Notes: a model not told the origin generated them from the sequence alone. A stretch of DNA of 64,000 nt from Piezodorus guildinii (GCA_023052935.1 CM041294.1:21414635-21478634); one strand, 5' to 3'; shown: positions 43,723-55,158, numbered from the stretch's first letter. Numbers and translations: made by a program.

Positions 43723-43932
43723 CTCCAGGGCGGAAACGGTAAGTCCTATGAAACTGAAATTTCATATTTAAGACAAATATACGCCCGAGACATAAAAAAA
43801 CCTTTTTCATCAAAATGAGCTTACCAGAAGAGGCACTTTATACCATGCATTTTGCACCTTTTTTCGATTTCTCAAAGAACGGTTCCGACGATTTTGATTA
43901 AACTCGCTATATCGATGTAAAATTTAATGCCT
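43588..43932 (-). repeat. R repeat copy, CA-rich half
   Basis: In reverse orientation: attgcgaacgtgacaatttt, the aaaaggtctg box, (GT)n at 43682-43717, gggcggaaacggtaagtcct and the segment ending gctatatcgatgtaaaattt, where it breaks off. Confidence 0.8.
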
Positions 43933-44145
43933 ATTCTTATTATTATTATATTCTTGAAGCTAGTATTTTTTAAATGATTTGAGGATCTATCCAGTAATAA
44001 TTCAGTATTTAGTCCGTCTAAAGGAGAGAATAACAGATGTATTTGCTCTGAGTGCCAGCTGATCAAAGTAGTAAAACAAATGTTTATCCACAAAGATAGA
44101 AACCAGTACAACCATTCAAATTACTTACTACAGAATACCAAAAAA

Positions 44146-45061
44146 AAAAAAATATGGTGCGGGCAACACACGACTTTCGCATACAGTTGTTAAAATCGAT
44201 TAAAGACTTTTTAAATACAGTTAGATATAAAAATGAATGAAACTAATGAAGAATTGTTTAAATTGACTTTCTATAGAAATATGTGTTATATTAAAAAAAT
44301 TATTATATTATTATCTAAAAAAAATCAGTTAGTTTTATCGGCTTTTCATCACTCTCAAGTTTGTGTGTAAGATAAAAAAATTCCTAAAATCTTTAACTTT
44401 CCAACGGTGTATTGTACATTTATATTACTGTCATTGTGTTCAAAAACGAAAAATTCCATTAAAAAAATATTTTTTTCAGTTTTCTCCTTTAGTTGGATAT
44501 TGAATTTTTTCAACTGATATATTTACCTGTTTTTAATCAATGGTGACAAGATGATGTAGCTTTTTTTTATCCAACAAAATTAGTACCTTTAATTTTGTTG
44601 GATAAAAATGTAGAGGAAAAAATGTTAAATAACAGCATTTAAGCCCTTTCAAACTATTTCAATCAGAATGAAACCTAGGTTTATTCAAAGGCCATTAAAT
44701 TTTACATCGATATAGATAGTTTAATCAAAATCGTTAGAGCCGTTTTTGAGGAAATCGTAAATAGGTGCAAACTGCAAGGTATAAAGTTGCTCTTCTGGTT
44801 AGCTGATTTTGATGAAAAAGTTTTAATAACATCTCTGGCGTATAGTTGTGTTAAATATGAAATTTTCTGTTTCATACAACTTTTCGTTTCCACCCGGGAG
44901 TTATCAAACACGGACACACACACAGAAACAAGACATTTTTGCAGGGACTTGGTCATTTGGACTCCAGGGACCCTAAAACGTGTATTTCCGTTGAATACTG
45001 GAATACGATTATTTTCACGATCGCAATACTTTCCCTTACTATACATAGTAAGTGAAAGTAA
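44146..45061 (+). repeat. R repeat copy, full length
   Basis: It runs from tatggtgcgggcaacacacg to cttactatacatagtaagtg, then aaagt (about 915 bp). The (CA)n is reduced to cggacacacacacagaaaca. It faces the copy at 43588-43932 in inverted orientation 210 bp away. Confidence 0.85.
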
Positions 45062-45394
45062 AAGTTTTAATATGTATTTTCAAAACCCATACTGTGTTCA
45101 TTTAAATCTATGGATATCATGGATTGTTTTAAACAGGATTACTCTTCTTCAGGATAATTCGGTTCATAAGGTTTTTTTCTTATTTACTTAATCACTATTC
45201 TCAAGTTCCGCAAAAAAATGTAACTGAAACAATATTTCTGCAGTTTTCTGGAGCAGTTGGTTGTCAAATGCTTTCTTTCTTTCTCTTTGCGTATTTACTC
45301 GGTTCGGCATTGTAATCATTATAAATTTACTGTATTTAAAAGCAATAGGAGACATTTTCTCTATATATATATATATATTTACATAGAGAGGTAT

Positions 45395-45945
45395 AGCTGC
45401 TGGTAATAGAGCCTATTTTTACATATCAAAGTTATTCAGAAGCAAGCTTGTGAGCCGCTCCACCAAGTTGATGCTATACAAAACCCTTGTAAGACCAGTG
45501 GTTACGTACGGTGGAGAAACGTGGATCCCCAACAACAGAAATGTGGACCTGCTTGATAGGTTTGAACGGGTAATCCTAAGGAGAATCATGGGAGCCGTAT
45601 TTGAGGATGGTCAATGGTGGCGAAGGAAAAATGAGGAATTGTTTCAGCTCTACCAGGATATCAGTATCTCGTCTCATATTAAGATACAGAGGTTAAAATG
45701 GATTGGCCACGTGATGAGAATGAACTGTGACAGGGTGGCAAGTAGAGTGTTCAGGAATGTTCCGGACGGCCAGCGCCGGCGTGGCAGTCCGAAAGGCCGA
45801 TGGAAGGATTGTGTAGGGGAGGATCTTAGACAGCTCGGGATCTCTCTGAGAGGAGCTGTAGATCGAGAAGGATGGTTGGCGACTGTTGAGCAGGCCAAGG
45901 GCAGCCTCATGCGCCTGTTGGTCCAGTAGAAGAAGTAGACATTAT
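45395..45945 (+). pseudogene. LINE C-terminal fragment, long open frame
   Basis: The frame 45450-45929 (159 residues) reads STKLMLYKTLVRPVVTYGGE, then DRFERVILRRIMGAVF, IQRLKWIGHVMRMNCDRVAS and RRGSPKGRWKDCVGEDLRQL. The K..LY.T.(V/I)RPV.TYG.E.W and RL.W.GHV.RM motifs are the post-reverse-transcriptase region of a LINE. It is 5'-truncated but free of stops, so it is relatively young. It differs from the LINE-E and Jockey copies. Confidence 0.8.
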
Positions 45946-46063
45946 CTGGACGTTTGCTGGGACAATTTTAATAATAATATTATACAAAATAATAGTTATT
46001 TTTGAAGATAGAGACAAATATGTTTTTTCTTATTAGGAGTATTCTATATAGTATTAAAATAAT

Positions 46064-46075
46064 TTAGATCGGTTA
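46064..46075. repeat. Target-site duplication, left copy (truncated LINE-B)
   Basis: ttagatcggtta, repeated exactly at 46912-46923. Confidence 0.88.
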
Positions 46076-46911
46076 CTGCAATCTTATCAAAACATGAAGA
46101 TCATACTCAAGCCTCACTGACTATACAACATCACTTACAAAAAGTACAGAATCGGTGCAAGCTGTGGAAAACAAGACTAAAATATGACAAATGCCAACAT
46201 ATGAAATTTACACAAGACGTGAAACCTGCCCACCAGTGTACATCGATAATGTACCAATACCACAAACAGACTGTCAACTACCTAGGACTAACTTTTGACA
46301 GGAGAATGAATTGGGGCCCGCACATTAAGAAAAAACGAAAGACATTAAACCAAAGAAGTAGACTACTGCACACACTACTCAGACGACAATCAAAACTAAA
46401 ATTAAGACAGAAACTTGCCATCTACACCTACTTACTAAAACCAATATGGTCATGCGCCTCTCAAATTTTCGGAGCTGCAAAAAAGACTCGCATACAAAGA
46501 CTTCAAACTTTTCAGTCAAAAATACTTGGACGAATTACGCAAGCACCTTGGTATGTTTCAAACACAACTTTACATATAGACTTACACATGCCTACCGTCA
46601 GCGAATACATACGAGCTCACTACTCTCGATTTCACAACAAATTACTAGGACATTACAACCTTCTCATAGAACAAATGGCAACAACCAATATGCCCAACAA
46701 CATCAGGAGAAGACTGAAAAGGTCATGGATGAGAGATCTTCTGTAATCTTTTGAACTAAAACATACCACGGAAGAGATACCACTGGGTATTGTCATTTTC
46801 CTCATGCCTGACATGCCCCTTTTTATTGTAATAAATCTGACAGACAATCCACTGATTGTTATATGTAATGTATAAACAGGTGTGGATAAGGAAATAGAGT
46901 TATAAAAAAAA
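46076..46911 (+). pseudogene. 5'-truncated LINE-B copy
   Basis: Nearly identical to LINE-B 54484-55312, covering the end of ORF2 just after the YADD box and the 3' UTR. The insert begins at ctgcaatcttatcaaaacat and ends in a short poly(A). A one-base and a two-base deletion (near 46215 and 46268) break the frame. From about 46201 an open frame of 181 residues continues to 46746 (YLGLTFDRRMNWGPHIKKKR ... RRRLKRSWMRDLL). Twelve-bp duplications flank it. It interrupts repeat X. Confidence 0.92.
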
Positions 46912-46923
46912 TTAGATCGGTTA
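46912..46923. repeat. Target-site duplication, right copy (truncated LINE-B)
   Basis: Exact repeat of 46064-46075. Repeat X resumes after it, up to about 47095. Confidence 0.88.
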
Positions 46924-47094
46924 AGAAATAGAATTATTGGTAGGGATAAAGTGTTTTGAAATAAGCATTGGTGATTGGCCTTTTTCCTTAGATTAATTCC
47001 TCGCTTTTCATATTATTTATTGTCTATAAACAACTATATAAACTATTATAAGATTAAAATAAACCATTGCGTAGTAATTTGCATAGTTTTAATA

Positions 47095-47330
47095 TGTATG
47101 CAGGAAGGAGGAAGTGTTACTGGCTCGACTGAGGATTGGTTACACAAGGCTGGCCCACGGCTACCTGATGGCGAGGGGATCACCGCCTCAATGTACCTCC
47201 TGTGGGGTTATCCTCACAGTACCACATATACTGTTGGATTGCTTTTCCTTCGAAGCCGAGCAAAGAGGGGATTGGTATGGAGACTGAAATGGGGACAATA
47301 TTAAAAAGTATCCAGGAGTCAGCCACCAAA
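47095..47330 (+). pseudogene. LINE tail downstream of RNase H
   Basis: One plus frame gives RIGYTRLAHGYLMARGSPPQ followed by CTSCGVILTVPHILLDCFSF. The RIG(Y/H)TRL.HGYLM....PP.C..CG...(T)V.HIL.(D/E)C pattern is the C-terminal tail after RNase H in I-like LINEs. The 5' part is missing. Confidence 0.8.
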
Positions 47331-47405
47331 TTGATGAACTATCTAAAAGATACATCAATATTTTACAAAATTAAAAAAAAAAAAAGTTTCTGTTTTTGTT
47401 TTTTA

Positions 47406-47409
<4 letters not shown>

Positions 47410-47446
<37 letters not shown>
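47410..47446. repeat. (TA)n microsatellite
   Basis: About 17 TA units. Confidence 0.9.
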
Positions 47447-47448
<2 letters not shown>

Positions 47449-47531
47449 TTTTATTATTTTCTTATATGTAGTTATCTTATATAATTGTTTGAATTTAACT
47501 TAAAATATTGTATCTGTATTATTAGTATTAT

Positions 47532-47678
47532 AGGGGTACTCACTACGTTTGCTATAGCATGCTATTTGTGCTATTGTGCTAAACCCATCAATTTTATACA
47601 GGAAATAACTGTAGAAACTCGACGGGTTTAGCAAAATAACACAAATAGCATGCTATAGCAAACGTAGTGAGTACCCCT
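47532..47678. mobile_element. 147-bp MITE with long inverted arms
   Basis: Left arm 47532-47590 (aggggtactcactacgtttg, then ctatagcatgctatttgtgc) and right arm 47620-47678 are inverted copies with only a few mismatches over about 57 bp. A short spacer separates them (ttttatacaggaaataactg). It could fold into one long hairpin. A 3-bp TAT flanks each side (47529-47531, 47679-47681), and TTA can be read in a shifted register. No coding capacity. Confidence 0.8.
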
Positions 47679-47681
47679 TAT

Positions 47682-47945
47682 GTATGTTTTAGTGTATTAT
47701 GTATTTTATATTATTATGTATTTGATATTATTATGTATTTTATGATTAGTATATATGTATGTATTATTTTCGTATTGTATGTATTATTTCGCATATTATG
47801 TATAATGTTTGTATTGTGTTATATTATTTATCATGTATGTATTATTATTAGTATGTATGTATGTATTATTATTAGTATATATGTATGTATTATTATTATA
47901 TATGTATGTATTATTACTATTATTATATTGTATCTGTATTTTTAG
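47682..47945. repeat. TATGTATT-type low-complexity tract
   Basis: Imperfect reiteration of tatgtatgtattattatta, directly beside the MITE. Confidence 0.85.
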
Positions 47946-49299
47946 TTTAGGGCTAAAATAACCTTTATGGTTGAAAATCCTTTATGTTACGAAATAAATA
48001 AATAATATGTATGCACATTGGAGTAATTATAAAGTTTCATAGAGTGCCACCTGGTGTTACCTGGCCCGAGAAGTCAGATAAATATTTCTCGGTTATGGCT
48101 GGAAGAGATAAGGGAGACCTTAAACAAAATTGGCAAAGAGGCTGGAATATACGAGATAGATCCAGGGAGCATATCAACAAACCTTAGGCTATTGGCATTC
48201 TGGGGGCATCGTCTCGCTCCTTACCCTGCTCATGCTTCAAATCTCGACGGTCTGGGTATAATATAATATGCACATCTGAGGATTCATATCTACTATCTCA
48301 ATATCTCAAAAAATCTAGAATTCTTTTAAATTTTTCAAGCGGCTCTGCAGAACTACTGCTGAAAGTTGCTGTTTCAATACGTAACGATACATCGAACTAA
48401 AATAATATAATTATATATTAAGAAGTGTCAATCAATTCCCGTTTTCGAAAATTCTTTCTCAGTTACCAAATAATCTCAGTACCTTAAAATGTGCTTTTAA
48501 ATTACCTGTAATTATATTGCAGTTTTAATCGAATTGAACCGTATATCGTTTCAAGCTGCATTTTTATGTCTGGTGACATGAACAGCCACCACAATATTCT
48601 CATATTAAAAAAATAAGTTATTCGGAATTAATTTATGGTTGAATTAATGATTGCTTATTAATTAATAATAGGTAAAGTATCTAATATTTTTACTTTCACT
48701 TACTATATATAGTAAGGGAAAGTATTGAGATCGTGAAAATTTTCGACTTCCAGTTTTCAACGGAAATACACGTGTTAGGGTCCCCTGAGTCGAAATAACC
48801 AAGTCCCACAAAAAGGTCTGTGTGTGTATGTGGTAACTCCCGGGCGGAAACGGTAAGTCCTATGAAACTGAAATTCCATATTTAAGACAAATCTACGCCC
48901 AAGACGTTACAAAAACTTTTTCATCAAAATGAGCTTACCAAAAGAACCACTTTATACCATGCAATTTGCACCTTTTTTCGATTTTCTCAAAAACGGTTCC
49001 GACGATTTTTATAAAACTCGCTATATCGATGTAAAATTTAATGGGCTTTAATAGCATTTAGGTTTCATTCGGATTAAAATGGTCTAACAGGGCTTAAATG
49101 CCGATATTTCAAATTTTCCTTCTCTAAAGTACCTTTAATTTTGTTGATTCTATAAAAATAACTATATCATCCTGTTACCACTGATGAAAAACAGGTAAAT
49201 ATATAATTTGAATGAATTCGATACCCAACTAAAGGAGAAAACAGAAAAACAAATTTTTAATGCGAATTTTGTTTTTGAACATAAGAGCAGTAAAATATA

Positions 49300-50199
49300 T
49301 TGGGTTGATGCAAAATTAATGCAGGTTTCCTCTATTGCAATATCTTAATTCCAATTGTGTAAACAAAGCTAATCCTAACATTGATCATTATTATACCAAA
49401 ACAAACCTTATCTAATACCCTCTCTTTCACCATGAATTTGTTTAGTAAAATCGTTTTGTTCAGTGTGTTCAAAGGTCTTGAATCGAAAATGTCGAAGTGC
49501 GATTTTCGTCAAATTTATTTTTACGAATTTAAATTAGGGCGCAGCGCTGCGCAAACGGCTCGTTATATTAATGAAGTGTGGGGTCAGGGGGCTATTAATG
49601 AGTGCACGGTGCAGCGTTGGTTCCAGAAGTTTCGCAGAGGAGATTTCGACCTCGAAGACAAGGAAGGTCAGGGCCGTCATCTTGCTCTGGACAACGACCA
49701 GCTGAGGTCAAAAGTGGAAGAAGACCCAACCAAAACCACACGAGAAATGGCGGCGGAACTCGGAACTCAAAAATTGCAACGTCTTTGCCCAGCATTGATG
49801 AATCGGAAGGGGCCGATTCTGCTCCACGATAACGCCAGACCACACGTTGCACAACCAACGCTTCGACGACTGCACGAGTTGGGCTACGAAGTTCTCCAAC
49901 ATCCGCCTTATTCACCTGACCTCTCTCCTACAGACTTCCACTTTTTCAGGCATCTGGACAACTTTTGGAGGGAGAAAAATTTTCAAAACCAGGATGACAT
50001 TGAAAATTCTTTTCGTGATTTCATTGAGTCCAGGGATTCGGATTTTTTTTTCTGGTGGAATAAGAAAGCTTGTTGAACGTTGGCAAAAGTGCATTGATTC
50101 AGATGGAAATTATTTTGATTAAATATATATGGTTAAAGTAAAGATATGGCGTATTTACAATACCTACTAAAAACCTGCATTAATTTTGCATCAACCCAA
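49300..50199 (+). mobile_element. M2 mariner, copy A, internally deleted
   Basis: A 900-bp element with near-perfect terminal inverted repeats of about 30 bp (ttgggttgatgcaaaattaa, then tgcaggttt, and its reverse complement ending at 50199). TA duplications flank it at 49298-49299 and 50200-50201. It sits inside an R repeat whose two halves are otherwise contiguous, so the insertion is younger than that R copy. Confidence 0.95.
49489..50121 (+). pseudogene. M2 mariner transposase, copy A, defective
   Basis: The start is at ATG 49489 (MSKCDFRQIYFYEFKLGRSA). The first helix-turn-helix covers GAINECTVQRWFQKFRRGDF, and the linker has GQGRHLALDNDQLRSKVEED. At AAELG the frame jumps to QKLQRLCPALMNRKG and then LLHDNARPH, which holds the second catalytic Asp, and YSPDLSPTDFHFFRHL, which holds the third. 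The second helix-turn-helix and the first catalytic Asp region are deleted. One extra T near 50045-50052 shifts the frame just before the C terminus (GGIRKLVERWQKCIDSDGNY in the next frame). It cannot be catalytically active. Confidence 0.92.
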
Positions 50200-50490
50200 T
50201 ATGTTAGATATACCGCTGGAGAGCTAAAGATTAAAAAAAAAATTATCTTATACTCAAGCTTTTAAAAGTTAATAGAGAGTGATGAAAAGAAGATAAAACT
50301 AACTGATTATTTTAGATAATAATATAATAGATTTTTTAATAAAAAACATGTTTCTATATAAATTTGAATTAATTAATTCATTATTAGTTTCACGTATTTT
50401 TGCCTCTAACTGTATTTGAAAATTCTTTCATTAATTTTAAAAATGGAGGTAAGTGAAAGTCGTGTGTTGCCCGCACCAGATTTTTTATTT

Positions 50491-50745
50491 TATTTTATTT
50501 ATTAATTATTTTAAAAAACATTTTTATTGATATTTACAACTGTACTTATAATAAACACAATAAGTAAATGGGCTAATAACAATTATTATTAACAATTATG
50601 GGCCTGAAAATGTATTGTGAAGAATTACCCGGTAGAGCACTTTAATGTCAATTTAATTTAGAAGGTATCGTGGCCATCGTCTTTTCAATCGCCTCGGAGG
50701 GTTGTCAGGAATAGATGGGAATGATAAGCTGCATACAAGAAGATT
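50491..50745 (-). pseudogene. LINE-C-like 3' end
   Basis: On the plus strand, ttattgatatttacaactgt, then gtggccatcgtcttttcaatc and cctcggagggttgtcaggaa, match LINE-C 3' UTR and the end of ORF2 in reverse orientation. 5'-truncated. Confidence 0.7.
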
Positions 50746-50969
50746 CGTGTGGGCTTAATAATTTTAATTTTTATGAATTTTTTTAAAAAATCACTTAGTT
50801 ACGTTATGAAAACCAAAGTTTTCTTAAACTTATCTAGTGACGATTTTAAAACAAAGTTGTATGCAGGAAATATAGATACATGAACATATAGATAAGAATA
50901 AGGGCCGGGTATAAATGACGAGATGAAAAACCCCGTTAAGGAAATGCAAACTCGTAATATTTTGGTTTC

Positions 50970-50981
50970 ATGTTTTTGGTC
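50970..50981. repeat. Target-site duplication of LINE-B, left copy
   Basis: atgtttttggtc, repeated exactly at 55329-55340. Confidence 0.9.
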
Positions 50982-51164
50982 GACATGTGACAGATACAGG
51001 TTACAAATTTTTGTTAATATTCTTTGAACTCAATTAATTTCTTAAGTTTACAGTTTAATGCAGTGTTTCCAATCACTAAATTACTAATTATTAGGCTCGT
51101 TTCGTTTTAGTAGAAGTGCTAATAAACAAAAATTCCACCCCATTGATGGGGAGCCGTTAGTGAA

Positions 51165-52469
51165 ATGGACACTCTTACTAACAGTGAAGAAAATAATGCA
51201 TGGGAGCTAGTGATAGGAAGAAAAAGGCCTCTCAATAGTGATAAAGACACACCACATCAAAAACGACCAAGTCAGATTATTCCTACCAGCAACAGCTTTG
51301 AAGTACTCTCACAAACTACTGAACCAACAAATTTCTCTGAACAAACGACAAACAAAAATGAAAAGGTACCACCTATTTTTATCAATGGTGTTCAAAACTA
51401 CTCACATTTTGTGTCATTTTAAGAAAAAGAAGCAGGCCATCAAAAGTTTAAAATAAAATCAACCCTGAAAGGTATAACTGTATACACAGACACCCCGACA
51501 ACATACCGAAAACTCACTAGTGCACTAAGACAAAATGGTGCAGATTTTCACTCATATCAACTATTAGAGGATCGTACCCCAAGAGTTGTGATCAAGGGTC
51601 TTCATCACACCATTGACAAAGAAATATTAAAAAACGAATTCAAGGAATTGGGATACGAAGTTACGAACGTAACAAATGTAATTTCTCGATTTAAAACACC
51701 ATTACCGATGTTCTTTGTGGACATCACAAAGTCATCATTTAACGAAAAAATATTTGAAATCGAGTATATTTATTACTCTCGAATAAAAATTGAAGAACCT
51801 CGAAAAAAGAGAACCATCCCGCAGTGCTTAAGGTGCCAGCAGTACGGTCACACAAGATCATACTGTAACCATCCACCGAGGTGTGTTAGATGTGGTCTTA
51901 ATCATGTTTGCACTACCTGCACCAAGCCGAGAGACACCCCAGCTAAGTGTGCTAACTGCGGTGGAGAACACCCAGCAAACTATAAGGGCTGTCAAACTTT
52001 AAGGGACCTTAGAAATGCCAGAAGACAGTTCCAACGACCAACACACATTCAACCAGCGCAGATGCCTCCTCGCTCAGAAGACTTCCCGACCCTCAGTCAG
52101 CCATCCCACTACCCTCCACCGCCGCAGCAACCTTCGCCCCTTCAGTATGCACCGCCTCCTCAGTACTCTTTACCTCTTCGGTATCCTCCAACTCCGCAAA
52201 ATCATGTGCCAGCACAACCAGAAACCAGCACTGAACCTCAGAAGCACCCTCTGCCAGTACAACCGAGATTTAGCTCTGGACCTCAACAGCAACCAATACT
52301 GTCAGGTATGGGAAAAGGCATTACCCAGCAGGTACCTCCAACTGTAAGTAGTTCTTCCCAAATGGTAGACATAATCAGAGAACTTAATAATCTTATCCAT
52401 CCCCTTTTCAGTATTCTCCAACATTTATCACAGATTTCACAAGTGTGGTGCACATCATATGGACCCTAG
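51165..52469 (+). pseudogene. LINE-B ORF1, gag-like, one in-frame stop
   Basis: From ATG 51165 (MDTLTNSEENNAWELVIGRK) the frame runs for 434 codons to TAG at 52467-52469, broken only by TAA at 51420-51422, shortly after PPIFINGVQNYSHF. The same frame then continues through FHSYQLLEDRTPRVVIKGLH and three CCHC zinc knuckles (CLRCQQYGHTRSYC, CVRCGLNHVCTTC, CANCGGEHPANYKGC). A Pro/Gln-rich segment follows, and the C terminus is IIRELNNLIHPLFSILQHLS. The protein would bind element RNA. A single nonsense codon in an otherwise open frame suggests very recent inactivation or a sequencing error. Confidence 0.9.
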
Positions 52470-55158
52470 TCACTTAACAGTGGGTACCTTGTCAATACTC
52501 CTTTGGAACGCTAACGGACTTAACCAACATAGAACTGAGCTTGACTTATATTTGCACGAAAATAGGACAGACGTAGCACTAATAACTGAAACTCACTTAA
52601 CACCACGTTTAAAATTTTACATTCCAGGTTACATTATGTACAGAACAGACCACCCTGACAAGACAGCACATGGTGGAACGGCTATACTGATTAGAGCAGT
52701 TCTTAAACATAACTCTGTAGAACTACCCATCTCACCGATAATACAATCAACAGGCATCACACTTTACACTCAGCACCACACTATCACTCTTGCAGCTGTG
52801 TACTGTCCGCCAAGGTACGTTTTGACACCAACAATGTTTTCTGACTTTTTTAAACTATTAGGGAGATGCTTTATCGCTGGAGGCGATTTTAACGCCAAAC
52901 ACTACAACTGGGGTTCCCGGCTCTGCACCACACGAGGAGGAAATCTGTTAAGTGTCCTCCAAAATCTTTCATTGGACACAATCTCCCCAAATACCCCTAC
53001 ATACTGGCCAAATTCTCTACACAAAACTCCTGACTTACTTGACTTTTTTATAACTAAAGGACTTAGAACTGTACCTCACACTGTTAGAACTGGCTTCGAT
53101 CTTTGCTCTGATCACTCCTTAGTACACCTCATTCTTCATGATGAACCCTCAGAAGTAAATAAAAGACCATCACTCACTCAGAAAAATATGGACTGGGATT
53201 TCTACAGAGTGTACTTAGAATCTCTTATTTCAATTCCTTTATCGCTGAAAACAGAGGAAGAACTTGAGACGGCAGTTGATGTCTTCACCAAGTCTGTACA
53301 AAATGCAGCGTGGTCTTCATCTCAACCCAGCAACAAACATGCAACGAACTTACCTTGCTACCCACAATACATAAGAGACCTGATCAGAGCAAAGAGAAGA
53401 GCTCGTAAAGTGTGGCAAACAAACAGATTACCATCAGACAAACGGACATTTAACAAACTTAACAATGAACTGAAACGAAAGATACAAAAATTCAACAGAA
53501 CTACTTATGAATCTTACATTGAAAATTCAGGAACTGATGATGGAAGCTTATGGAGACACACAAAAAACGTCTTAAAGCATCGCACGGTGCCGGCTCCTTT
53601 AAGGAGAGAAGACGGTTCCTGGGCCGTGTCGGATGAAGAAAAATCTGAACTCTTTGCTGACCATCTTTCATCTGTTTTCACACCACATACTGACGACACT
53701 AATAAAGAACACGACGAATTTGTACTCAAAACCTTAGACATTCCACTACAGCTCTCATTGCCTCCTCCTTCCTTCACTCCATCACAGGTCGCAGAACACA
53801 TTAAAGACTTACAAAAAAAGAAAGCTCCTGGCCACGACCTTGTAAATGCTGTAGCACTCCAGCAAATGCCAAGAAAGGCTCTAGTGTTTCTCACGACTAT
53901 TTATAATGCAATACTTAGGTCTACAAAATTTCCAATTCAATGGAAATACTCTTACATTTCCATGATTAATAAACCAAACAAGGACAAAAACAACCCCTCT
54001 TCCTACCGCCCAATTAGTTTGCTTTCTATTTGCTCCAAAATATTTGAAAAATTATTATACAAAAGATTAATAGACATACTAGGTGATAATCAAATAATAC
54101 CCGATCATCAATTTGGATTTAGAAAATTCCACTCCACCAAACATCAACTACACAGAGTGACTGATTTCATTTCAACTGCGCTTGAGCAAAAATTATATGC
54201 AACAGGTGTATTCCTGGACGTAGCTCAAGCATTTGACAGAGTCTGGCACCAGGGTCTCCTGTTTAAACTCAAAAAGATACTACCACACACATACTTTCTT
54301 ATTATTCAATCATTTCTCTCTGACAGATTTTTCTCCGTCCGACAAGGTACAGAAACTTCTTCAATAAGACCAGTGCTGGCAGGTGTGCCCCAAGGTTCAA
54401 TACTTGCACCACTGCTATATATATTATACTCGCACGACATACCAGACAGTTCAAACATCCTGACGGCAACATACGCAGACGACACTGCAATCTTATCAAA
54501 ACATGAAGATCACACTCAAGCCTCACTGACTATACAACATCACTTACAAAAAGTACAGGATTGGTGCAAGCTGTGGAAAACAAGACTAAACTATGACAAA
54601 TGCCAACATATGACATTTACACTAAGACGTGAAACCTGCCCACCAGTGTACATCGATAATATACCAATACCACAAACAGACAGTGTCAACTACCTTGGAT
54701 TAACTTTTGACAGGAGAATGACTTGGGGCCCGCACATTAAGAAAAAACGAAAGACACTAAACCAAAGAAGTAGACTACTGCACACACTACTCAGACGACA
54801 ATCAAAACTAAAATTAAGACAGAAACTTGCCACCTACACATACTTACTAAAACCAATATGGTCATACGCCTCTCAAATTTTCGGAGCTGCAAAAAAGACT
54901 CATATACAAAGACTTCAAACTTTTCAGTCAAAAATACTAAGACGAATTACGCAAGCACCTTGGTATGTTTCAAACACAACTTTACATACAGACTTACACA
55001 TGCCTACCGTCAGCGAATACATACGAACTCACTACTCTCGATTTCACAACAAATTACTAGGACATTACAACCCTCTCATAGAACAAATGGCAACAACCAA
55101 TATGCCCCACAACATCAGGAGAAGACTGAAAAGGTCATGGATGAGAGATCTTCTATAA
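52459..55158 (+). CDS. LINE-B ORF2, endonuclease and reverse transcriptase
   Basis: An 899-residue open frame that starts at ATG 52459, overlapping the ORF1 stop by 11 bases. The endonuclease motifs are LLWNANGLNQHR, TETHLTP, AGGDFNAKH (near residue 141) and CSDHSLV (near 218). The reverse transcriptase has SYRPISLLSICSKIFEK, QFGFRKFHSTKHQ, FLDVAQAFDRVWHQGL, GVPQGSILAP and ATYADDTAIL (YADD near residue 671). The C-terminal YLGLTFDRRMTWGPHIKKKR and LKPIWSYASQIFGAA regions follow, and no RNase H domain is present. Domain order, length and the overlap with ORF1 mirror LINE-A. There are no defects in the frame. Confidence 0.95.
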   Translation: MDPSHLTVGTLSILLWNANGLNQHRTELDLYLHENRTDVALITETHLTPRLKFYIPGYIMYRTDHPDKTAHGGTAILIRAVLKHNSVELPISPIIQSTGITLYTQHHTITLAAVYCPPRYVLTPTMFSDFFKLLGRCFIAGGDFNAKHYNWGSRLCTTRGGNLLSVLQNLSLDTISPNTPTYWPNSLHKTPDLLDFFITKGLRTVPHTVRTGFDLCSDHSLVHLILHDEPSEVNKRPSLTQKNMDWDFYRVYLESLISIPLSLKTEEELETAVDVFTKSVQNAAWSSSQPSNKHATNLPCYPQYIRDLIRAKRRARKVWQTNRLPSDKRTFNKLNNELKRKIQKFNRTTYESYIENSGTDDGSLWRHTKNVLKHRTVPAPLRREDGSWAVSDEEKSELFADHLSSVFTPHTDDTNKEHDEFVLKTLDIPLQLSLPPPSFTPSQVAEHIKDLQKKKAPGHDLVNAVALQQMPRKALVFLTTIYNAILRSTKFPIQWKYSYISMINKPNKDKNNPSSYRPISLLSICSKIFEKLLYKRLIDILGDNQIIPDHQFGFRKFHSTKHQLHRVTDFISTALEQKLYATGVFLDVAQAFDRVWHQGLLFKLKKILPHTYFLIIQSFLSDRFFSVRQGTETSSIRPVLAGVPQGSILAPLLYILYSHDIPDSSNILTATYADDTAILSKHEDHTQASLTIQHHLQKVQDWCKLWKTRLNYDKCQHMTFTLRRETCPPVYIDNIPIPQTDSVNYLGLTFDRRMTWGPHIKKKRKTLNQRSRLLHTLLRRQSKLKLRQKLATYTYLLKPIWSYASQIFGAAKKTHIQRLQTFQSKILRRITQAPWYVSNTTLHTDLHMPTVSEYIRTHYSRFHNKLLGHYNPLIEQMATTNMPHNIRRRLKRSWMRDLL

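Larger units (their letters stand above)
48690..50490 (-). repeat. R repeat copy, full length, interrupted by M2 mariner
   Basis: In reverse orientation it runs from tttcacttactatatatagt through a shortened (GT)n, gggcggaaacggtaagtcct and gctatatcgatgtaaaattt to the end gtcgtgtgttgcccgcacca. Removing the 900-bp mariner (49300-50199) leaves about 900 bp. Confidence 0.88.

Noticed and set aside
48054..48266. 70-residue open frame with RETLNKIGKEAGIYEIDPG
   Set aside because: It is not AT-biased and looks mildly protein-like, but I recognise no domain and see no continuation or splice context. It may be another LINE scrap.
49595..49915. Antisense frames of about 100 residues within the M2 mariners (also 63218-63549)
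   Set aside because: They mirror the transposase coding strand and carry no recognisable domain.
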